A stretch of 64,000 bases of DNA from Mucilaginibacter lacusdianchii (lineage in GTDB: Bacteria > Bacteroidota > Bacteroidia > Sphingobacteriales > Sphingobacteriaceae), in assembly GCF_009770985.1 (NCBI RefSeq), contig NZ_WSRW01000001.1, positions 1,364,001-1,428,000 of the forward strand, read 5' to 3'. Under the pieces are notes generated by a model. The model did no database searches, was not told where the DNA came from, and worked only from the letters and a program-made list of their open reading frames with translations. The position numbers were made by a program, and so were the translations under genes. Every line of letters begins with the position of its first letter. Within the stretch, counting starts at the first letter, position 1. This document shows, in pieces, positions 52,562-61,925 of this stretch.

Positions 52562-52569
52562 GCAACGAT

Positions 52570-54237
52570 TTATCCCTTTTTTACTTCTTTAGCCCAGGCA
52601 TCTTTTAAAGTTACCGTGCGGTTAAATACCAGTTTGTCGGTTGCTGAATATTTATCAAGCGTAAAGTATCCCTTACGTAAAAATTGGTAGCCTTTACCTG
52701 GTATAGCTTCAGCTAAATCGGGCTCTACAAAAGCGGTAATTACTTGCAGGCTGTTCGGGTTCAGGTCGTCCTTAAAGTCGCCTTCTTCGGCGGCCGGGTT
52801 TTCTGACTTAAACAAACGGTCATACAATCGTACCTCGGCAGTTTTGGCATGTGGTACGCTTACCCAGTGAATAGTGCCTTTTACATTGATACCGCTGCTA
52901 TCTTGTCCCGATTTAGATTCAGGGATGTAAGAGCAATGTATTTCGGTTACATTGCCATCGGCATCTTTTACAAAATCCTCACACTTGATGATGTAAGCAT
53001 GTTTTAAACGAACCATCAACCCCGGACCTAAACGGAAGAACTTTTTAGGCGGTACTTCCATAAAATCTTCACGCTCGATGTATAGCTCGCGGCTGAATGG
53101 AATATCACGGCCGCCTTCGCCGCCTTCTACTTCGGGGTTGTTTTCGCCGTGCAATATGTCTTCCTGCCCTTCCGGGTAATTGGTAATCACCAGCTTTACC
53201 GGATCAAGCACAGCCATACGGCGCCATGCGGTTTTATTTAAATCCTCGCGGATACAAAATTCTAGTAAACCTACGTCAATCAGGTTTTCGCGTTTGGCTA
53301 CACCAATGCGGTCGCAAAACTCGCGTACCGAGGCAGCAGTATAGCCACGGCGGCGCAGTCCGCTGATGGTAGGCATACGCGGATCATCCCAGCCATCCAC
53401 ATGTCCTTCGTTTACCAGTTGCAGCAACTTGCGCTTGCTCATCACGGTATACGTAAGGTTTAAACGGGCCATTTCATACTGGCGCGATGGGAAAATTTCC
53501 AGTTTATCAATAAACCACTCGTACAGTGGGCGATGAGGTATAAATTCCAGCGTACAGATAGAATGTGTGATTTCTTCAATAGCGTCTGACTGGCCATGGG
53601 CAAAATCATACATCGGATAAATACACCATTTATCGCCGGTGCGGTGATGGTGCGCATGCTTAATGCGGTACATAATCGGGTCGCGCATGTGCATGTTGGG
53701 GGATGCCATGTCAACCTTAGCACGTAGTACCTTGGCGCCATCCGGGTATTTGCCGGCTTTCATATCTTCAAACAGCTGCACGTTTTCTTCAATAGAGCGG
53801 CTGCGATATTGATTGGCGGTGCCTGGTTCAGTTGGTGTACCTTTTTGAGCAGCAATTTCTTCGGCTGTGCTGTCATCTACGTAAGCCAGGCCTTGTTTAA
53901 CCAAGCTCATGGCAAAGCCGTAAAGTACATCAAAATAATCGGACGCGTACAATTCGTTGGCCCATTCAAAACCTAACCAGCGTACATCATCCTTAATGCT
54001 TTCTACATACTCGGTATCCTCGGTTACTGGGTTGGTATCGTCAAAACGCAGATTAGTTTTGCCATTGTAGCGCTGCGCCAAACCAAAGTTCAGGCAAATA
54101 GATTTGGCATGACCAATGTGCAGATAACCATTCGGCTCGGGTGGAAAACGGGTGTGTACACGGCCGTTGTGCTTACCGGCTTTAAGGTCATCTTCTATAA
54201 TTTCTTCTATAAAGTTTAATGATTTTTCTTCGCTCAT
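52570..54237 (-). CDS. glnS: Glutaminyl-tRNA synthetase
   Basis: 555 residues, normal for bacterial GlnRS. It shows [25 protein letters not shown] (HIGH at 40-43), [72 protein letters not shown] (class I KMSKS-like signature) and the C-terminal anticodon-binding beta barrels. It charges tRNA-Gln in the cytoplasm. It is a single-gene unit between two terminators. Confidence 0.97.
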   Translation of the reverse strand: MSEEKSLNFIEEIIEDDLKAGKHNGRVHTRFPPEPNGYLHIGHAKSICLNFGLAQRYNGKTNLRFDDTNPVTEDTEYVESIKDDVRWLGFEWANELYASDYFDVLYGFAMSLVKQGLAYVDDSTAEEIAAQKGTPTEPGTANQYRSRSIEENVQLFEDMKAGKYPDGAKVLRAKVDMASPNMHMRDPIMYRIKHAHHHRTGDKWCIYPMYDFAHGQSDAIEEITHSICTLEFIPHRPLYEWFIDKLEIFPSRQYEMARLNLTYTVMSKRKLLQLVNEGHVDGWDDPRMPTISGLRRRGYTAASVREFCDRIGVAKRENLIDVGLLEFCIREDLNKTAWRRMAVLDPVKLVITNYPEGQEDILHGENNPEVEGGEGGRDIPFSRELYIEREDFMEVPPKKFFRLGPGLMVRLKHAYIIKCEDFVKDADGNVTEIHCSYIPESKSGQDSSGINVKGTIHWVSVPHAKTAEVRLYDRLFKSENPAAEEGDFKDDLNPNSLQVITAFVEPDLAEAIPGKGYQFLRKGYFTLDKYSATDKLVFNRTVTLKDAWAKEVKKG

Positions 54238-54267
54238 GTCTGTAGCTCTCAGTTGCGCAAAAGTAAC

Positions 54268-54303
54268 AAAAAAATAGCCGCTTAGGTTAGCGGCTATTTT
54301 TTG
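54268..54303 (-). terminator. Intrinsic terminator (minus strand)
   Basis: AAATAGCCGCT pairs with AGCGGCTATTT around TAGGTT, with A-runs and T-runs outside. On the minus strand it ends the 54381-55552 cassette and lies just before glnS. Confidence 0.75.
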
Positions 54304-54380
54304 TATGCCAGTTTATTAACAGGCACATATTACAGGTTTTTATGTAAAGGCGCAACTTTTAAGCAATACCGCTTAAAAGA

Positions 54381-54815
54381 TTACGGCAGTTTTTGCGTTG
54401 ACGGCGTTACGGTGGCTTGTTTAACGGCTGTACCCGGTTTTCTGGTAAAAACAGATTTTACGCGTCCCCAAACGGTAGTTACCGAATCTTCGCTGATATA
54501 ATTAGATGCCTTTTGCGACAGGATGCCTACCAATGTTTTAACAATAAAGTTTGAGCGCTTAAATAAGGTTTTATTTAAGGTAAAAGGCAGCACAACACGA
54601 GACAATAAGCCCAGAATATCTTGCGAAAACAGGGTATGGCTTATTTTAGTACCATCGGTGCTGGCTGATTTAGGAAACATTGTCAGCACGGTATGATATA
54701 TAGCCGTAGGGCTGCTGAAACGCTTTTTCAGTTCTATTTCCTGTGTTTGCTTCAGGCGCTCCAAGCGGATGATTTCTGATTGTATGTCAAATACATTTTT
54801 TATGGTTACGGCCAT
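54381..54815 (-). CDS. Hypothetical protein of the YtxH cassette
   Basis: 144 residues, basic and mostly helical (VFDIQSEIIRLERLKQTQEIELKKRF), with mildly hydrophobic stretches but no strong membrane helix. It starts 2 nt after the stop of the holin-like gene. Family not recognised. Confidence 0.75.
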   Translation of the reverse strand: MAVTIKNVFDIQSEIIRLERLKQTQEIELKKRFSSPTAIYHTVLTMFPKSASTDGTKISHTLFSQDILGLLSRVVLPFTLNKTLFKRSNFIVKTLVGILSQKASNYISEDSVTTVWGRVKSVFTRKPGTAVKQATVTPSTQKLP

Positions 54816-54817
54816 GG

Positions 54818-55171
54818 CTATTTAAATATTTTGCTGATCAGCAGGTTAACAATAAATTTACGGATGCTGACTTTGGCAAACAGAAAAACCAAAGCAATTA
54901 CCAGGTACAATAAGGCTACTATGCCAAAACCCTTCCAGGCTGCTCCCAATGCCGAGCCTATACCCAAGGCCAGTGTAAAGGTGGCAAACAAAAAGAACAG
55001 CACGCCGCATATGGCCACAATAATATCAGTAACCAAACTGGCGGCTACCGAGGTGCTTTTTTCAATGGCCTTATACTTTGACAGGGCAAAGCGTGTTTCG
55101 GCATATTCTTTCAACTGCTCCAGTATAGGTTGCTGAGGCGGTTGCTGTGTTTCTTCTTTTTTTTCTTCCAT
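54818..55171 (-). CDS. Phage-holin-like (DUF1469) membrane protein
   Basis: 117 residues. A polar coiled N-terminus (EEKKEETQQPPQQPILEQLKEYAETRFALSKYKAIEKSTS) precedes two membrane helices (about 50-75 and 83-101). This matches the small YqjE/holin_3-type proteins found beside YtxH proteins in stress cassettes. It is not evidence of a prophage. Confidence 0.82.
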   Translation of the reverse strand: MEEKKEETQQPPQQPILEQLKEYAETRFALSKYKAIEKSTSVAASLVTDIIVAICGVLFFLFATFTLALGIGSALGAAWKGFGIVALLYLVIALVFLFAKVSIRKFIVNLLISKIFK

Positions 55172-55222
55172 CTGAACTTTATGGTATAATCCCGGAAGGT
55201 TTAGCCTAACCGGGATGTTTAT

Positions 55223-55552
55223 TTATGCATGTTCTAAATCGTCCTGATATTCAGCTTCTTCGCCGTTTATTTTGGTTTTGATATTATCTACCACTTTATG
55301 TTTCAAACCATTCAGCTTATCCAACTCGCTGGCAGCAGTTTCTTTAATGCTGTCGGCCAGGTGGTTCAACGAATCTGACAGTTTATCGCGTGTATCAGTA
55401 CCTTTATCTGGGGCAAACAGTATACCCAGCGCAGCGCCTGCAGCTACACCTGCCGCCAAAGCCAACAGAATTTTTGAACTGTCGCTCATCGAGTTACTAC
55501 TTTTAAGACTAGGTATTTGTTTGATTAAATGTGAAAAATCCTTGGTTTTCAT
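55223..55552 (-). CDS. YtxH domain-containing protein
   Basis: 109 residues from ATG at 55552. A Gly/Ala-rich membrane helix (LLALAAGVAAGAALGILFAPDKG) with the YtxH signature G-x-L-F-A-P-x-x-G is followed by an amphipathic helical tail (LADSIKETAASELDKLNGLKHKV). It heads the cassette with the holin-like and hypothetical genes. Such proteins are often general-stress induced. Confidence 0.87.
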   Translation of the reverse strand: MKTKDFSHLIKQIPSLKSSNSMSDSSKILLALAAGVAAGAALGILFAPDKGTDTRDKLSDSLNHLADSIKETAASELDKLNGLKHKVVDNIKTKINGEEAEYQDDLEHA

Positions 55553-55636
55553 GATGGTCAAATTTATGTTACTGTATAATAGAGGATATTATTTTAACCG
55601 CTAAGGTAAAGCTTTGTTTAAGATGCCATAAAAAAA

Positions 55637-56683
55637 CTAGGCATTATCTGTACCCGCTCGGATGCGTTCTATACGGTCGGCCGCCTTGCGGTTGGTTTCG
55701 TAAATCTGTACTAATAGTATAAAATAAGATAATAGCACAGGGCCAAACACCAGCCCTAAAATACCAAATAATGGTATACCAATAAACACACCAATAATAG
55801 AAATAATTGGGTGTGTGTTGGCTATGCGCTTATTAATAACAAGCCGCAGTACGTGGTCAAGGTTACCAATAAACAGCAAGCCATAAATCATAATGCCGAT
55901 GCCTTGCCAGTTGTGTCCCAACAGCATTAGGTATAAGCCGGCGGGTATAGAAAGTGTAGGCGCACCTACTACCGGTAAAAAAGAAATAAAGGTGGCAATT
56001 ACACCCCAAAATACGGCATCGGGTATGCCTACAATCCAAAAGCCGTTGGCCAGCAGCACGCCTTGGGTAAGCGATATGATGCCTTGCCCCAGTACATTTG
56101 AATAGGTGGCGTTTTTTAAAGCTACAGCAAATTTTAAAGCATGCTGCTCACTAAATGGGGCGTACTTTAACAAACCTGCCTCAAATTCACGAAACTGGGC
56201 AAACATAAAATACAGGATAAAGTACATCACCAGCAGCGTGAGGATGATATTGGCAGCACTACCCAGCAGCGAAGGAAACAAATCAGCCGTATAGGTGCTG
56301 AGCTTTTGCATAGTTTCTTCGGCAAAGTGAGGCTGACTTAGGTTGCGGCCGGTAAAGGTGTCTATCTTGTCCATCCACATGTTGATGCCGGATGTGTTGT
56401 TTTTAATGCTGATGATCTTGTCAATCATCATAAAACTGAGCAATAAAAACGGAATCACAATAACCACCAGCGATAAAAAGATGATCAGCAAGGCTGATAA
56501 CCCCCTGTTCCACCGACGCTTTTCAGTCAAGAACAGGTACATGGGCCTAAAAATCACATACAGAACTATAGACCCCAGTATGGCGCTAAAAATTTCGCTA
56601 AGGGCATAAACTAGAAAACAGCCTAGCACAATAATGCTAACCAGAATAATATTATTACGCTGCTGATAGTTGAAGATAGACAT
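55637..56683 (-). CDS. AI-2E family transporter (PerM-like)
   Basis: 348 residues from ATG at 56683 with seven to eight hydrophobic segments. Family motifs: VLYVIFRPMYLFLTEKRRWNRGLSALLII near the start, GQGIISLTQGVLLANGFWIVGIPDAVFWGVIATFISFLPVVGAPTLSIPAGLY, and HPIISIIGVFIGIPLFGILGLVFGPVLLSYF at the end. Members export small molecules or act as Na+/H+ antiporters; the real substrate is uncertain despite the AI-2 name. Confidence 0.92.
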   Translation of the reverse strand: MSIFNYQQRNNIILVSIIVLGCFLVYALSEIFSAILGSIVLYVIFRPMYLFLTEKRRWNRGLSALLIIFLSLVVIVIPFLLLSFMMIDKIISIKNNTSGINMWMDKIDTFTGRNLSQPHFAEETMQKLSTYTADLFPSLLGSAANIILTLLVMYFILYFMFAQFREFEAGLLKYAPFSEQHALKFAVALKNATYSNVLGQGIISLTQGVLLANGFWIVGIPDAVFWGVIATFISFLPVVGAPTLSIPAGLYLMLLGHNWQGIGIMIYGLLFIGNLDHVLRLVINKRIANTHPIISIIGVFIGIPLFGILGLVFGPVLLSYFILLVQIYETNRKAADRIERIRAGTDNA

Positions 56684-56714
56684 GGGTAACGGCTGCTTAC
56701 ACGTTATAAACAAA

Positions 56715-56739
56715 AAAGCGCCAAATTGTTCGGCGCTTT
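56715..56739 (-). terminator. Intrinsic terminator (minus strand)
   Basis: AAAGCGCC pairs with GGCGCTTT around a 9-nt loop; the minus strand continues with TTTTTTGTTTATA. It ends the response regulator/histidine-box operon. Confidence 0.75.
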
Positions 56740-56762
56740 AAATATAATGTTCTTTGAATGTA

Positions 56763-56966
56763 TTATTTGTCCAACGTTTTTAGCAAGTCGTTAATTTTAG
56801 CACAACTCATGGAAATGGTATCCATATAAAAAATACTGTCAGTAGTAGGATTATTCAATTCATAACGCAATTGTTCTACTGCCAGATGAATGTTAGACAG
56901 CTGGTTTTTTACATCATGTTTCAAAAGGCGAAGCGCCTGTTCATTATCATTAGCCTGGCTGCCCAT
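56763..56966 (-). CDS. Stand-alone histidine-box (DHp-like) protein
   Basis: 67 residues. The first helix, LRLLKHDVKNQLSNIHLAVEQL, is the phosphoacceptor helix of HisKA-type kinases: His17, acidic Asp18 and Asn21 give the H-D-x-x-N motif of kinase and phosphatase activity. The second helix (DTISMSCAKINDLLKTLDK) would complete a two-helix hairpin. There is no ATP-binding domain and no sensor. It begins 1 nt after the response regulator gene's stop. It could be a phosphotransfer or phosphatase partner of that regulator, or a broken kinase gene. Confidence 0.75.
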   Translation of the reverse strand: MGSQANDNEQALRLLKHDVKNQLSNIHLAVEQLRYELNNPTTDSIFYMDTISMSCAKINDLLKTLDK

Positions 56967-56967
56967 A

Positions 56968-58410
56968 TTACTTGCCTAAGTTAATTGCCTTCATTTTATT
57001 GTACAGCGTTTTGCGGTCAATTTTTAATATCTCGGCGGCTTTGGTTTTGTTAAAGTTTACTTCGCGCAATACTTTTAATATAGTGTCATACTCAGCTTCC
57101 AGCGCTGCGTTTTTTAAGTCGTGGCGATGTTCTTTTACCGGCTGTGGTGTAGTATTAGTATCGGTTGTTGCTTCGGCCACAACTGGCTGCCTGCTATAAG
57201 CGAGTAGTTCAAGCGGTAAGGCTTTCATTTGTATTTCGTCGCCTTCGGTAAGCAACGTAGCACGGCGTACCACATTTTTTAATTCGCGGATATTACCTTG
57301 CCAGCGGTAATGCATAAAGCATTCTACCACCTCGGGCGAAAAGTCTTTTACACTGCGGCCCAACTCCTGGTTGGCTGTTTTTAAAAAGTGCTGCGCCAAC
57401 AGCATAATATCGTGTCCACGCTCGCGCAATGGTGGCATATATATGCTGAATTCATTAAAGCGGTGGTATAAATCTTCGCGGAAGCGACCACGTTGAATGC
57501 CATCCTGCAGGTTTTCGTTAGTGGCCACAATAATGCGTACATCCAAGTCAATCTCTTTGGTGCTGCCTATGCGTTTTACTTTACGTTCCTGAACGGTGCG
57601 TAATAAAGCTGCCTGTATATCATACGATAGGTTGCCCACTTCGTCCAAAAACAAGGTGCCGCCATTGGCCATTTCAAAGTGACCTATCTTGGTATATAAA
57701 GCACCGGTAAACGATCCTTTTTCATGACCAAAAAATTCGCTTTGCGCCAGTTCTTTGGTTAGCGAGCCACAGTCCATCGCAATAAATGGCTGATCGCGAC
57801 GCGGGCTGTTCAGGTGGATGCTTTTGGCTACCGATTCTTTACCCGTACCGCTTTCGCCCAAAATAATTACGCTATAGCCGGTAGGCGCTACCAATTCAAT
57901 TTGGCGCAATAACTCGCGCGAGGCTTTGCTGGTACCGGCCACAAACTCGTTCGATAAAATTTGCTTGCGATTTTCTTTATTGCCGCTTTTGGCTGCTGAT
58001 GCTGTAACGGGTACACTTTCCTCCTGCTCGGCAGAATCCCACAACGCGCTTTGAGTTTCAATAGCTTTGTTGATAGTGGTTAAGATCTCATCCGGGTATA
58101 GCGGCTTGGTGATATAATCATAAGCGCCCATTTTGATAAGTTCTACCGCCATTTTAATATCCGAATAACCGGTAATGATTATTACCCCGGTTTTAGGGTA
58201 ATTTGCTTTGATGCTTTTCAACATCTCGCGCCCGTCGGTATCCTCCAGCCTGTAATCGCATAGCACTAAATTAAACTCATTGTTTTTCAACTGCTCTGTT
58301 GCATTCGCCCCACTTGATGCCGTGGTTACCTCAAATCCGTTACGCGTCAAAAATTTTGACAGCAACAAAGCGGTATTCACTTCATCATCAATAATGAGTA
58401 TTTTTTTCAT
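56968..58410 (-). CDS. Sigma-54-dependent response regulator, NtrC family
   Basis: 480 residues. Receiver domain with Asp8-Asp9 and phosphorylated Asp52 (LVLCDYRL), Thr at 80 and Lys102. AAA+ domain with Walker A GESGTGKE (185-192), sigma-54 contact loop GSFTGA (232-237, a common GAFTGA variant) and Walker B GGTLFLDEV. Fis-type helix-turn-helix at the end (NKTKAAEILKIDRKTLYNKM). It activates promoters read by sigma-54. The partner histidine kinase is not adjacent; only the small histidine-box gene follows. Target genes cannot be told. Confidence 0.95.
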   Translation of the reverse strand: MKKILIIDDEVNTALLLSKFLTRNGFEVTTASSGANATEQLKNNEFNLVLCDYRLEDTDGREMLKSIKANYPKTGVIIITGYSDIKMAVELIKMGAYDYITKPLYPDEILTTINKAIETQSALWDSAEQEESVPVTASAAKSGNKENRKQILSNEFVAGTSKASRELLRQIELVAPTGYSVIILGESGTGKESVAKSIHLNSPRRDQPFIAMDCGSLTKELAQSEFFGHEKGSFTGALYTKIGHFEMANGGTLFLDEVGNLSYDIQAALLRTVQERKVKRIGSTKEIDLDVRIIVATNENLQDGIQRGRFREDLYHRFNEFSIYMPPLRERGHDIMLLAQHFLKTANQELGRSVKDFSPEVVECFMHYRWQGNIRELKNVVRRATLLTEGDEIQMKALPLELLAYSRQPVVAEATTDTNTTPQPVKEHRHDLKNAALEAEYDTILKVLREVNFNKTKAAEILKIDRKTLYNKMKAINLGK

Positions 58411-58647
58411 ATATGCCAGTTAAACTTTAATTGGTTTTTTGCTTTATACGATAAGTTTTTCAAAAGGATAGCTTGCTAGACAAAAATGTAAAAAAATGTG
58501 TAATTTTTTACACACTTGTGCCTATCCATTAAATAAAATTTTGCACATCATGATATTTTAAACGTTGCGGAAATAGTTAACTATAATCATATCGTGTTAA
58601 GTTGAGGAAAAATTCAATTGTATGGTTATATGGGAATTATGAAACAC

Positions 58648-58655
58648 TATTTTTG
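58648..58655 (+). promoter_or_regulatory. Candidate -10 element of trmB
   Basis: TATTTTTG fits TAnnTTTG and lies 18 nt before the GTG start, giving a very short leader. Confidence 0.5.
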
Positions 58656-58673
58656 CGCTTTTAAATTTTACAA

Positions 58674-59324
58674 GTGGGAAAAGATAAGTTAAAGCGTTTT
58701 GCCGAAATTGCAACTTTTAGCAACGTACTGCAACTGGAGGCCGGCCAGCCTTACAAAGGGCAATGGGCATCACAATTTTTTAAGAACAATAACCCGGTAG
58801 TGCTGGAACTGGCTTGTGGTAAGGGCGAATATACCGTAAACCTGGCGCAGATGTTTCCGGATAAAAATTTTGTGGGCATTGATTATAAAGGCAACCGTAT
58901 TTGGCGTGGTGCCAAAACTGCTATTGAAGAAGGTGTGCCCAACGTGGGCTTTTTGCGTATACAAATAGAAAACTTGCTAGATTACTTTGCAGATGGTGAA
59001 GTGGACGAGATATGGATTACTTTTCCCGATCCGCAGCCACAAATCAGTCGCGAAAAAAAGCGTTTAACCTCGCCCCGCTTTCTGGAAAAATATAAGCAGT
59101 TATTAAAATTAGGCGGTTTTGTAAACTTGAAAACAGATAACGACGATTTACACGCTTATACCGCAGAAAAGATTGAAGAACTGGGTTTAAAGCTGCATGT
59201 TAAAACTGAAAACCTGTACCAATCACCGTATGCTGACGATGTATTAAATATCAAAACTTATTACGAGAAAAAATACTTGCAGCATAACAAGAATATCAAT
59301 TATCTGAAATTTTCGTTTGCTTAG
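58674..59324 (+). CDS. trmB: tRNA (guanine-N7)-methyltransferase
   Basis: 216 residues from a GTG start (GTG GGA AAA GAT). It has the SAM-binding motif VVLELACGKGEYTVNLAQ, NFVGIDYKGNRIWRGAKTA, the signature DEIWITFPDPQPQ and KLGGFVNLKTDN. It methylates G46 of tRNAs. The alkyltransferase-like gene begins 2 nt after its stop, so they are translated together. No in-frame ATG near the start offers an alternative. Confidence 0.95.
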   Translation: MGKDKLKRFAEIATFSNVLQLEAGQPYKGQWASQFFKNNNPVVLELACGKGEYTVNLAQMFPDKNFVGIDYKGNRIWRGAKTAIEEGVPNVGFLRIQIENLLDYFADGEVDEIWITFPDPQPQISREKKRLTSPRFLEKYKQLLKLGGFVNLKTDNDDLHAYTAEKIEELGLKLHVKTENLYQSPYADDVLNIKTYYEKKYLQHNKNINYLKFSFA

Positions 59325-59326
59325 TT

Positions 59327-59656
59327 ATGACAGACGCTCACTTTTACGACCATGTGTTTGAAGTGGCCCGGCAGGTACCTGTTGGGCGGGTAACATCATA
59401 CGGTGCCATAGCCAAATTTTTGGGTGTGGGCAATTGGTCGCGCAAGGTGGGCCGCGCTATGGGGATGCTGGATGGCGTGCAGCCGCCCGTGCCTTATCAG
59501 CGCGTGGTAAACAGTCAGGGCTTACTAACTGGTGGCACCGAAGGTATTGAGCGCCGCAAGGAATTGCTGGCCGCCGAGGGTGTAACCGTTATAGGCGATA
59601 AAGTGCAGGATTTTAAAACGGTATTCTGGAACCCGTCGCAGGAGCTCAATTATTAA
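59327..59656 (+). CDS. Alkyltransferase-like protein (ATL, MGMT family)
   Basis: 109 residues. It has the DNA-binding part of O6-alkylguanine methyltransferases (FYDHVFEVARQVPVGRVTSYGAIAKFLG, SRKVGRAMG). At the active site the family Cys is replaced: the usual PCHRV is VPYQRV here (Tyr57). Such ATL proteins bind O6-alkylguanine without removing the alkyl group and flag it for nucleotide excision repair. A tail of about 20 residues (DKVQDFKTVFWNPSQELNY) is typical. Operon with trmB. Confidence 0.9.
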   Translation: MTDAHFYDHVFEVARQVPVGRVTSYGAIAKFLGVGNWSRKVGRAMGMLDGVQPPVPYQRVVNSQGLLTGGTEGIERRKELLAAEGVTVIGDKVQDFKTVFWNPSQELNY

Positions 59657-59706
59657 CTAAGCCGGTTTTGAATCATAATCATTCAATCAAGTAATAACAT
59701 ATAATC

Positions 59707-60057
59707 ATGGGAAAATTAATAGATGATTTCAACGGCTATCGTACTAAAATGAACGATAGAATTATGGAATCGGCCAATACCAATATAAAACGCTTTTTTG
59801 CTTTGGATACCACCAGTTACGCCAAAGGTGCACTGGATGTGAAAACCAAAGAAATGCTGGGCCTAGTAGCCAGCATGGTGCTACGTTGCGATGATTGCAT
59901 TAAATATCACCTGGGCAAATGCTATGATGCCGGTGTAAATTCCGACGAGATGAACGAAATTTTTATGATAGCTAATCTGGTCGGTGGCTCTATTGTAATT
60001 CCGCACTATCGCCGTGCAGTAGAGTACTGGGATGAAATGAACGAAGCTGGTCAGTAG
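59707..60057 (+). CDS. Carboxymuconolactone decarboxylase/AhpD-like protein
   Basis: 116 residues, helical. The AhpD-type active centre is LRCDDCIKYHLGKC, with Cys61, Cys64 and His68, which can form a peroxidase-like redox centre. AGVNSDEMNEIFMIANLVGGSIVIPHYRRAVEYW completes the fold. It probably acts as a thiol-based antioxidant, though many family members have other roles. It is 50 nt behind the ATL gene. Confidence 0.9.
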   Translation: MGKLIDDFNGYRTKMNDRIMESANTNIKRFFALDTTSYAKGALDVKTKEMLGLVASMVLRCDDCIKYHLGKCYDAGVNSDEMNEIFMIANLVGGSIVIPHYRRAVEYWDEMNEAGQ

Positions 60058-60121
60058 CTCATTAGATTGTTGGTGATTCAGTACAACAATTATATTTTCA
60101 ATAAAACGCACCTGAATAAAA

Positions 60122-61021
60122 ATGAACAGTTATATCATTACCAATACTGTTATCCCAACATATCTGTTTGAGCCTGACGAGGCCACCGGAAACAATGTGT
60201 TTCGTATCAACCGGAACAACTGTGTGGTTGAGTATAAGAAAAACAACTTTTTGGTGCCGCATCGCAGAAATTATTATTTTATGATTTTTGTAAAAGCTGG
60301 GAGTAGCAGGCACTGGATTGATATGACACCTTATACTGTTAAACCTAATACTTTTTATTATACGGTTCCTCAGCAAGTACATTTAAAAGAAGAAAGTAAG
60401 CCCTTTACGGGCATCAGTCTAAGTTTTACAGAAGAGTTTTTGGCGATGGATGATAGTGGATCGCTTAAAAAGTTACCCATCATCCAAGGCCTTGATAATG
60501 GGCACGAGCTGGAGCTGACGGAACAAGACCAAGCATACATAGAGGATTTGCTCGAAAAAATTTTAGCTGAGTATGAGGCTAAAAACAGCTGGCAGCAGAA
60601 TATGCTGCTGGCCTATATGAAGGTATTGCTTATTTATCTGAGCCGTTTGCATAAACAGCAAATAAGCTTTGCTGCAGAACAAACACCACCGAAGCAGGTA
60701 TTCAAAAATTTTCTTTCTAAAGTAGATGAATGGCATAGGCAGTTGCATGAGGTGGCCGCTTATGCCAATATGCTCAACCTCTCAGCCGGGCACTTAAGTG
60801 AACTAGTGAAAGAGCAAAGCGGCAAGCCGGCCATTGCGCATATTCATGAGCGACTGATTGTAGAAGCCAAGCGCTTACTTTTTCATACCGAACACTCAAT
60901 TAAAGAGATTGCTTTTCAGCTGGGATTTGAAGATGCATCATATTTTAACCGCTTTTTTAAACGCATCACACAACATACTCCCATCACCTACCGGAACGCC
61001 ATCCGCGAAATGTACCATTGA
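60122..61021 (+). CDS. AraC family transcriptional regulator
   Basis: 299 residues. N-terminal cupin-like domain (KNNFLVPHRRNYYFMIFVKAGSSRHWIDMTPYTVKPNTFYYTVPQQVH). C-terminal helix-turn-helix pair (YANMLNLSAGHLSELVKEQSGKPAIAHI and SIKEIAFQLGFEDASYFNRFFKRITQHTPITYR). It lies 66 nt before an SDR gene on the same strand and likely controls it: the third AraC/SDR pair of the window. Confidence 0.93.
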   Translation: MNSYIITNTVIPTYLFEPDEATGNNVFRINRNNCVVEYKKNNFLVPHRRNYYFMIFVKAGSSRHWIDMTPYTVKPNTFYYTVPQQVHLKEESKPFTGISLSFTEEFLAMDDSGSLKKLPIIQGLDNGHELELTEQDQAYIEDLLEKILAEYEAKNSWQQNMLLAYMKVLLIYLSRLHKQQISFAAEQTPPKQVFKNFLSKVDEWHRQLHEVAAYANMLNLSAGHLSELVKEQSGKPAIAHIHERLIVEAKRLLFHTEHSIKEIAFQLGFEDASYFNRFFKRITQHTPITYRNAIREMYH

Positions 61022-61087
61022 TGCCGATAAGAGTGCAGTTGTAATTGCACAGGAGCCACTACTTTTGTGGTATATCAATTCAACAAT

Positions 61088-61825
61088 ATGAAAACAGCAC
61101 TTATTACAGGAGCCAACAAAAGCATTGGCTTTGAAATGGCCCGCATATTAGCCAAACAAGGATATTTTGTTTACATCGGTAGTCGTGATTTAAACAGAGG
61201 TCAGCAAGCTGTGGATCAGCTCAAAGCCGATGGCTTAACCACACTAGAAGCTGTGCAACTGGATGTAACCGACAAAGCATCTATTACAGCAGCACAACAA
61301 TATATTAACCAGAAAGACGGAAAACTTGACGTTCTTGTCAACAACGCCGGTATCCCCGGTGCCTTTCCGCAGCTTGCCGAATCGGTTGATGTGGCAGTAA
61401 TTCGCGAGGTGTACAATACCAACTTTTTTGGGGTGATTGAGGTAACACAGGCCTTTTTGCCGCTGATCCGTAAATCAGAAGCAGGCGTAATTGTAAATGT
61501 AACCTCGGGCTTAGGTTCGCTTACTTTACATAGCGATCCGTCATGGCCATATTATAATGTCAAATCAGCTGCTTACGGCACTTCCAAAACAGCACTTAAT
61601 GCTTATACCGTGGTATTAGCACATGAGCTGCGCGAAACACCTATCCGTGTAAATGCAGTTGACCCTGGTTATACCGCTACCGATTTTAACCAGCACAGTG
61701 GGCCATTAAAGGTAGAAGACTCTGCTGCTTTTGTAGCGCAATATGCTGTTATAGGTCCGGATGGCCCAACAGGTAAATTCTTCAGCCATGATCGTCAGGC
61801 TGAAGGTAATGAGAGCCCTTGGTAA
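61088..61825 (+). CDS. SDR family oxidoreductase
   Basis: 245 residues from ATG 61088 (MKTALITGANKSIGFEMAR). Motifs: ITGANKSIG, LVNNAGIPGAF, VNVTSGLGS, and YxxxK in AAYGTSKTALN; also RVNAVDPGYTATDFN. It resembles carbonyl-reductase-like SDRs. A long terminator follows. Confidence 0.92.
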   Translation: MKTALITGANKSIGFEMARILAKQGYFVYIGSRDLNRGQQAVDQLKADGLTTLEAVQLDVTDKASITAAQQYINQKDGKLDVLVNNAGIPGAFPQLAESVDVAVIREVYNTNFFGVIEVTQAFLPLIRKSEAGVIVNVTSGLGSLTLHSDPSWPYYNVKSAAYGTSKTALNAYTVVLAHELRETPIRVNAVDPGYTATDFNQHSGPLKVEDSAAFVAQYAVIGPDGPTGKFFSHDRQAEGNESPW

Positions 61826-61841
61826 GAATTAATTTAATACT

Positions 61842-61880
61842 AAACAAAAGGCAATTCTTTTTAAGGGTTGCCTTTTGTTT
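61842..61880 (+). terminator. Intrinsic terminator
   Basis: AAACAAAAGGCAA pairs with TTGCCTTTTGTTT (13 bp) followed by more T residues. It ends the AraC/SDR unit and overlaps the upstream in-frame ATG of tag at 61875, arguing for the later start. Confidence 0.75.
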
Positions 61881-61925
61881 TTGATAAAAATATTAGCATT
61901 TTGCCGTTTCTATACATCTATAAGA

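Noticed and set aside
54818..55171. Phage holin-like gene as sign of a prophage
   Set aside because: No other phage genes are near; this family is common beside YtxH in ordinary chromosomes.
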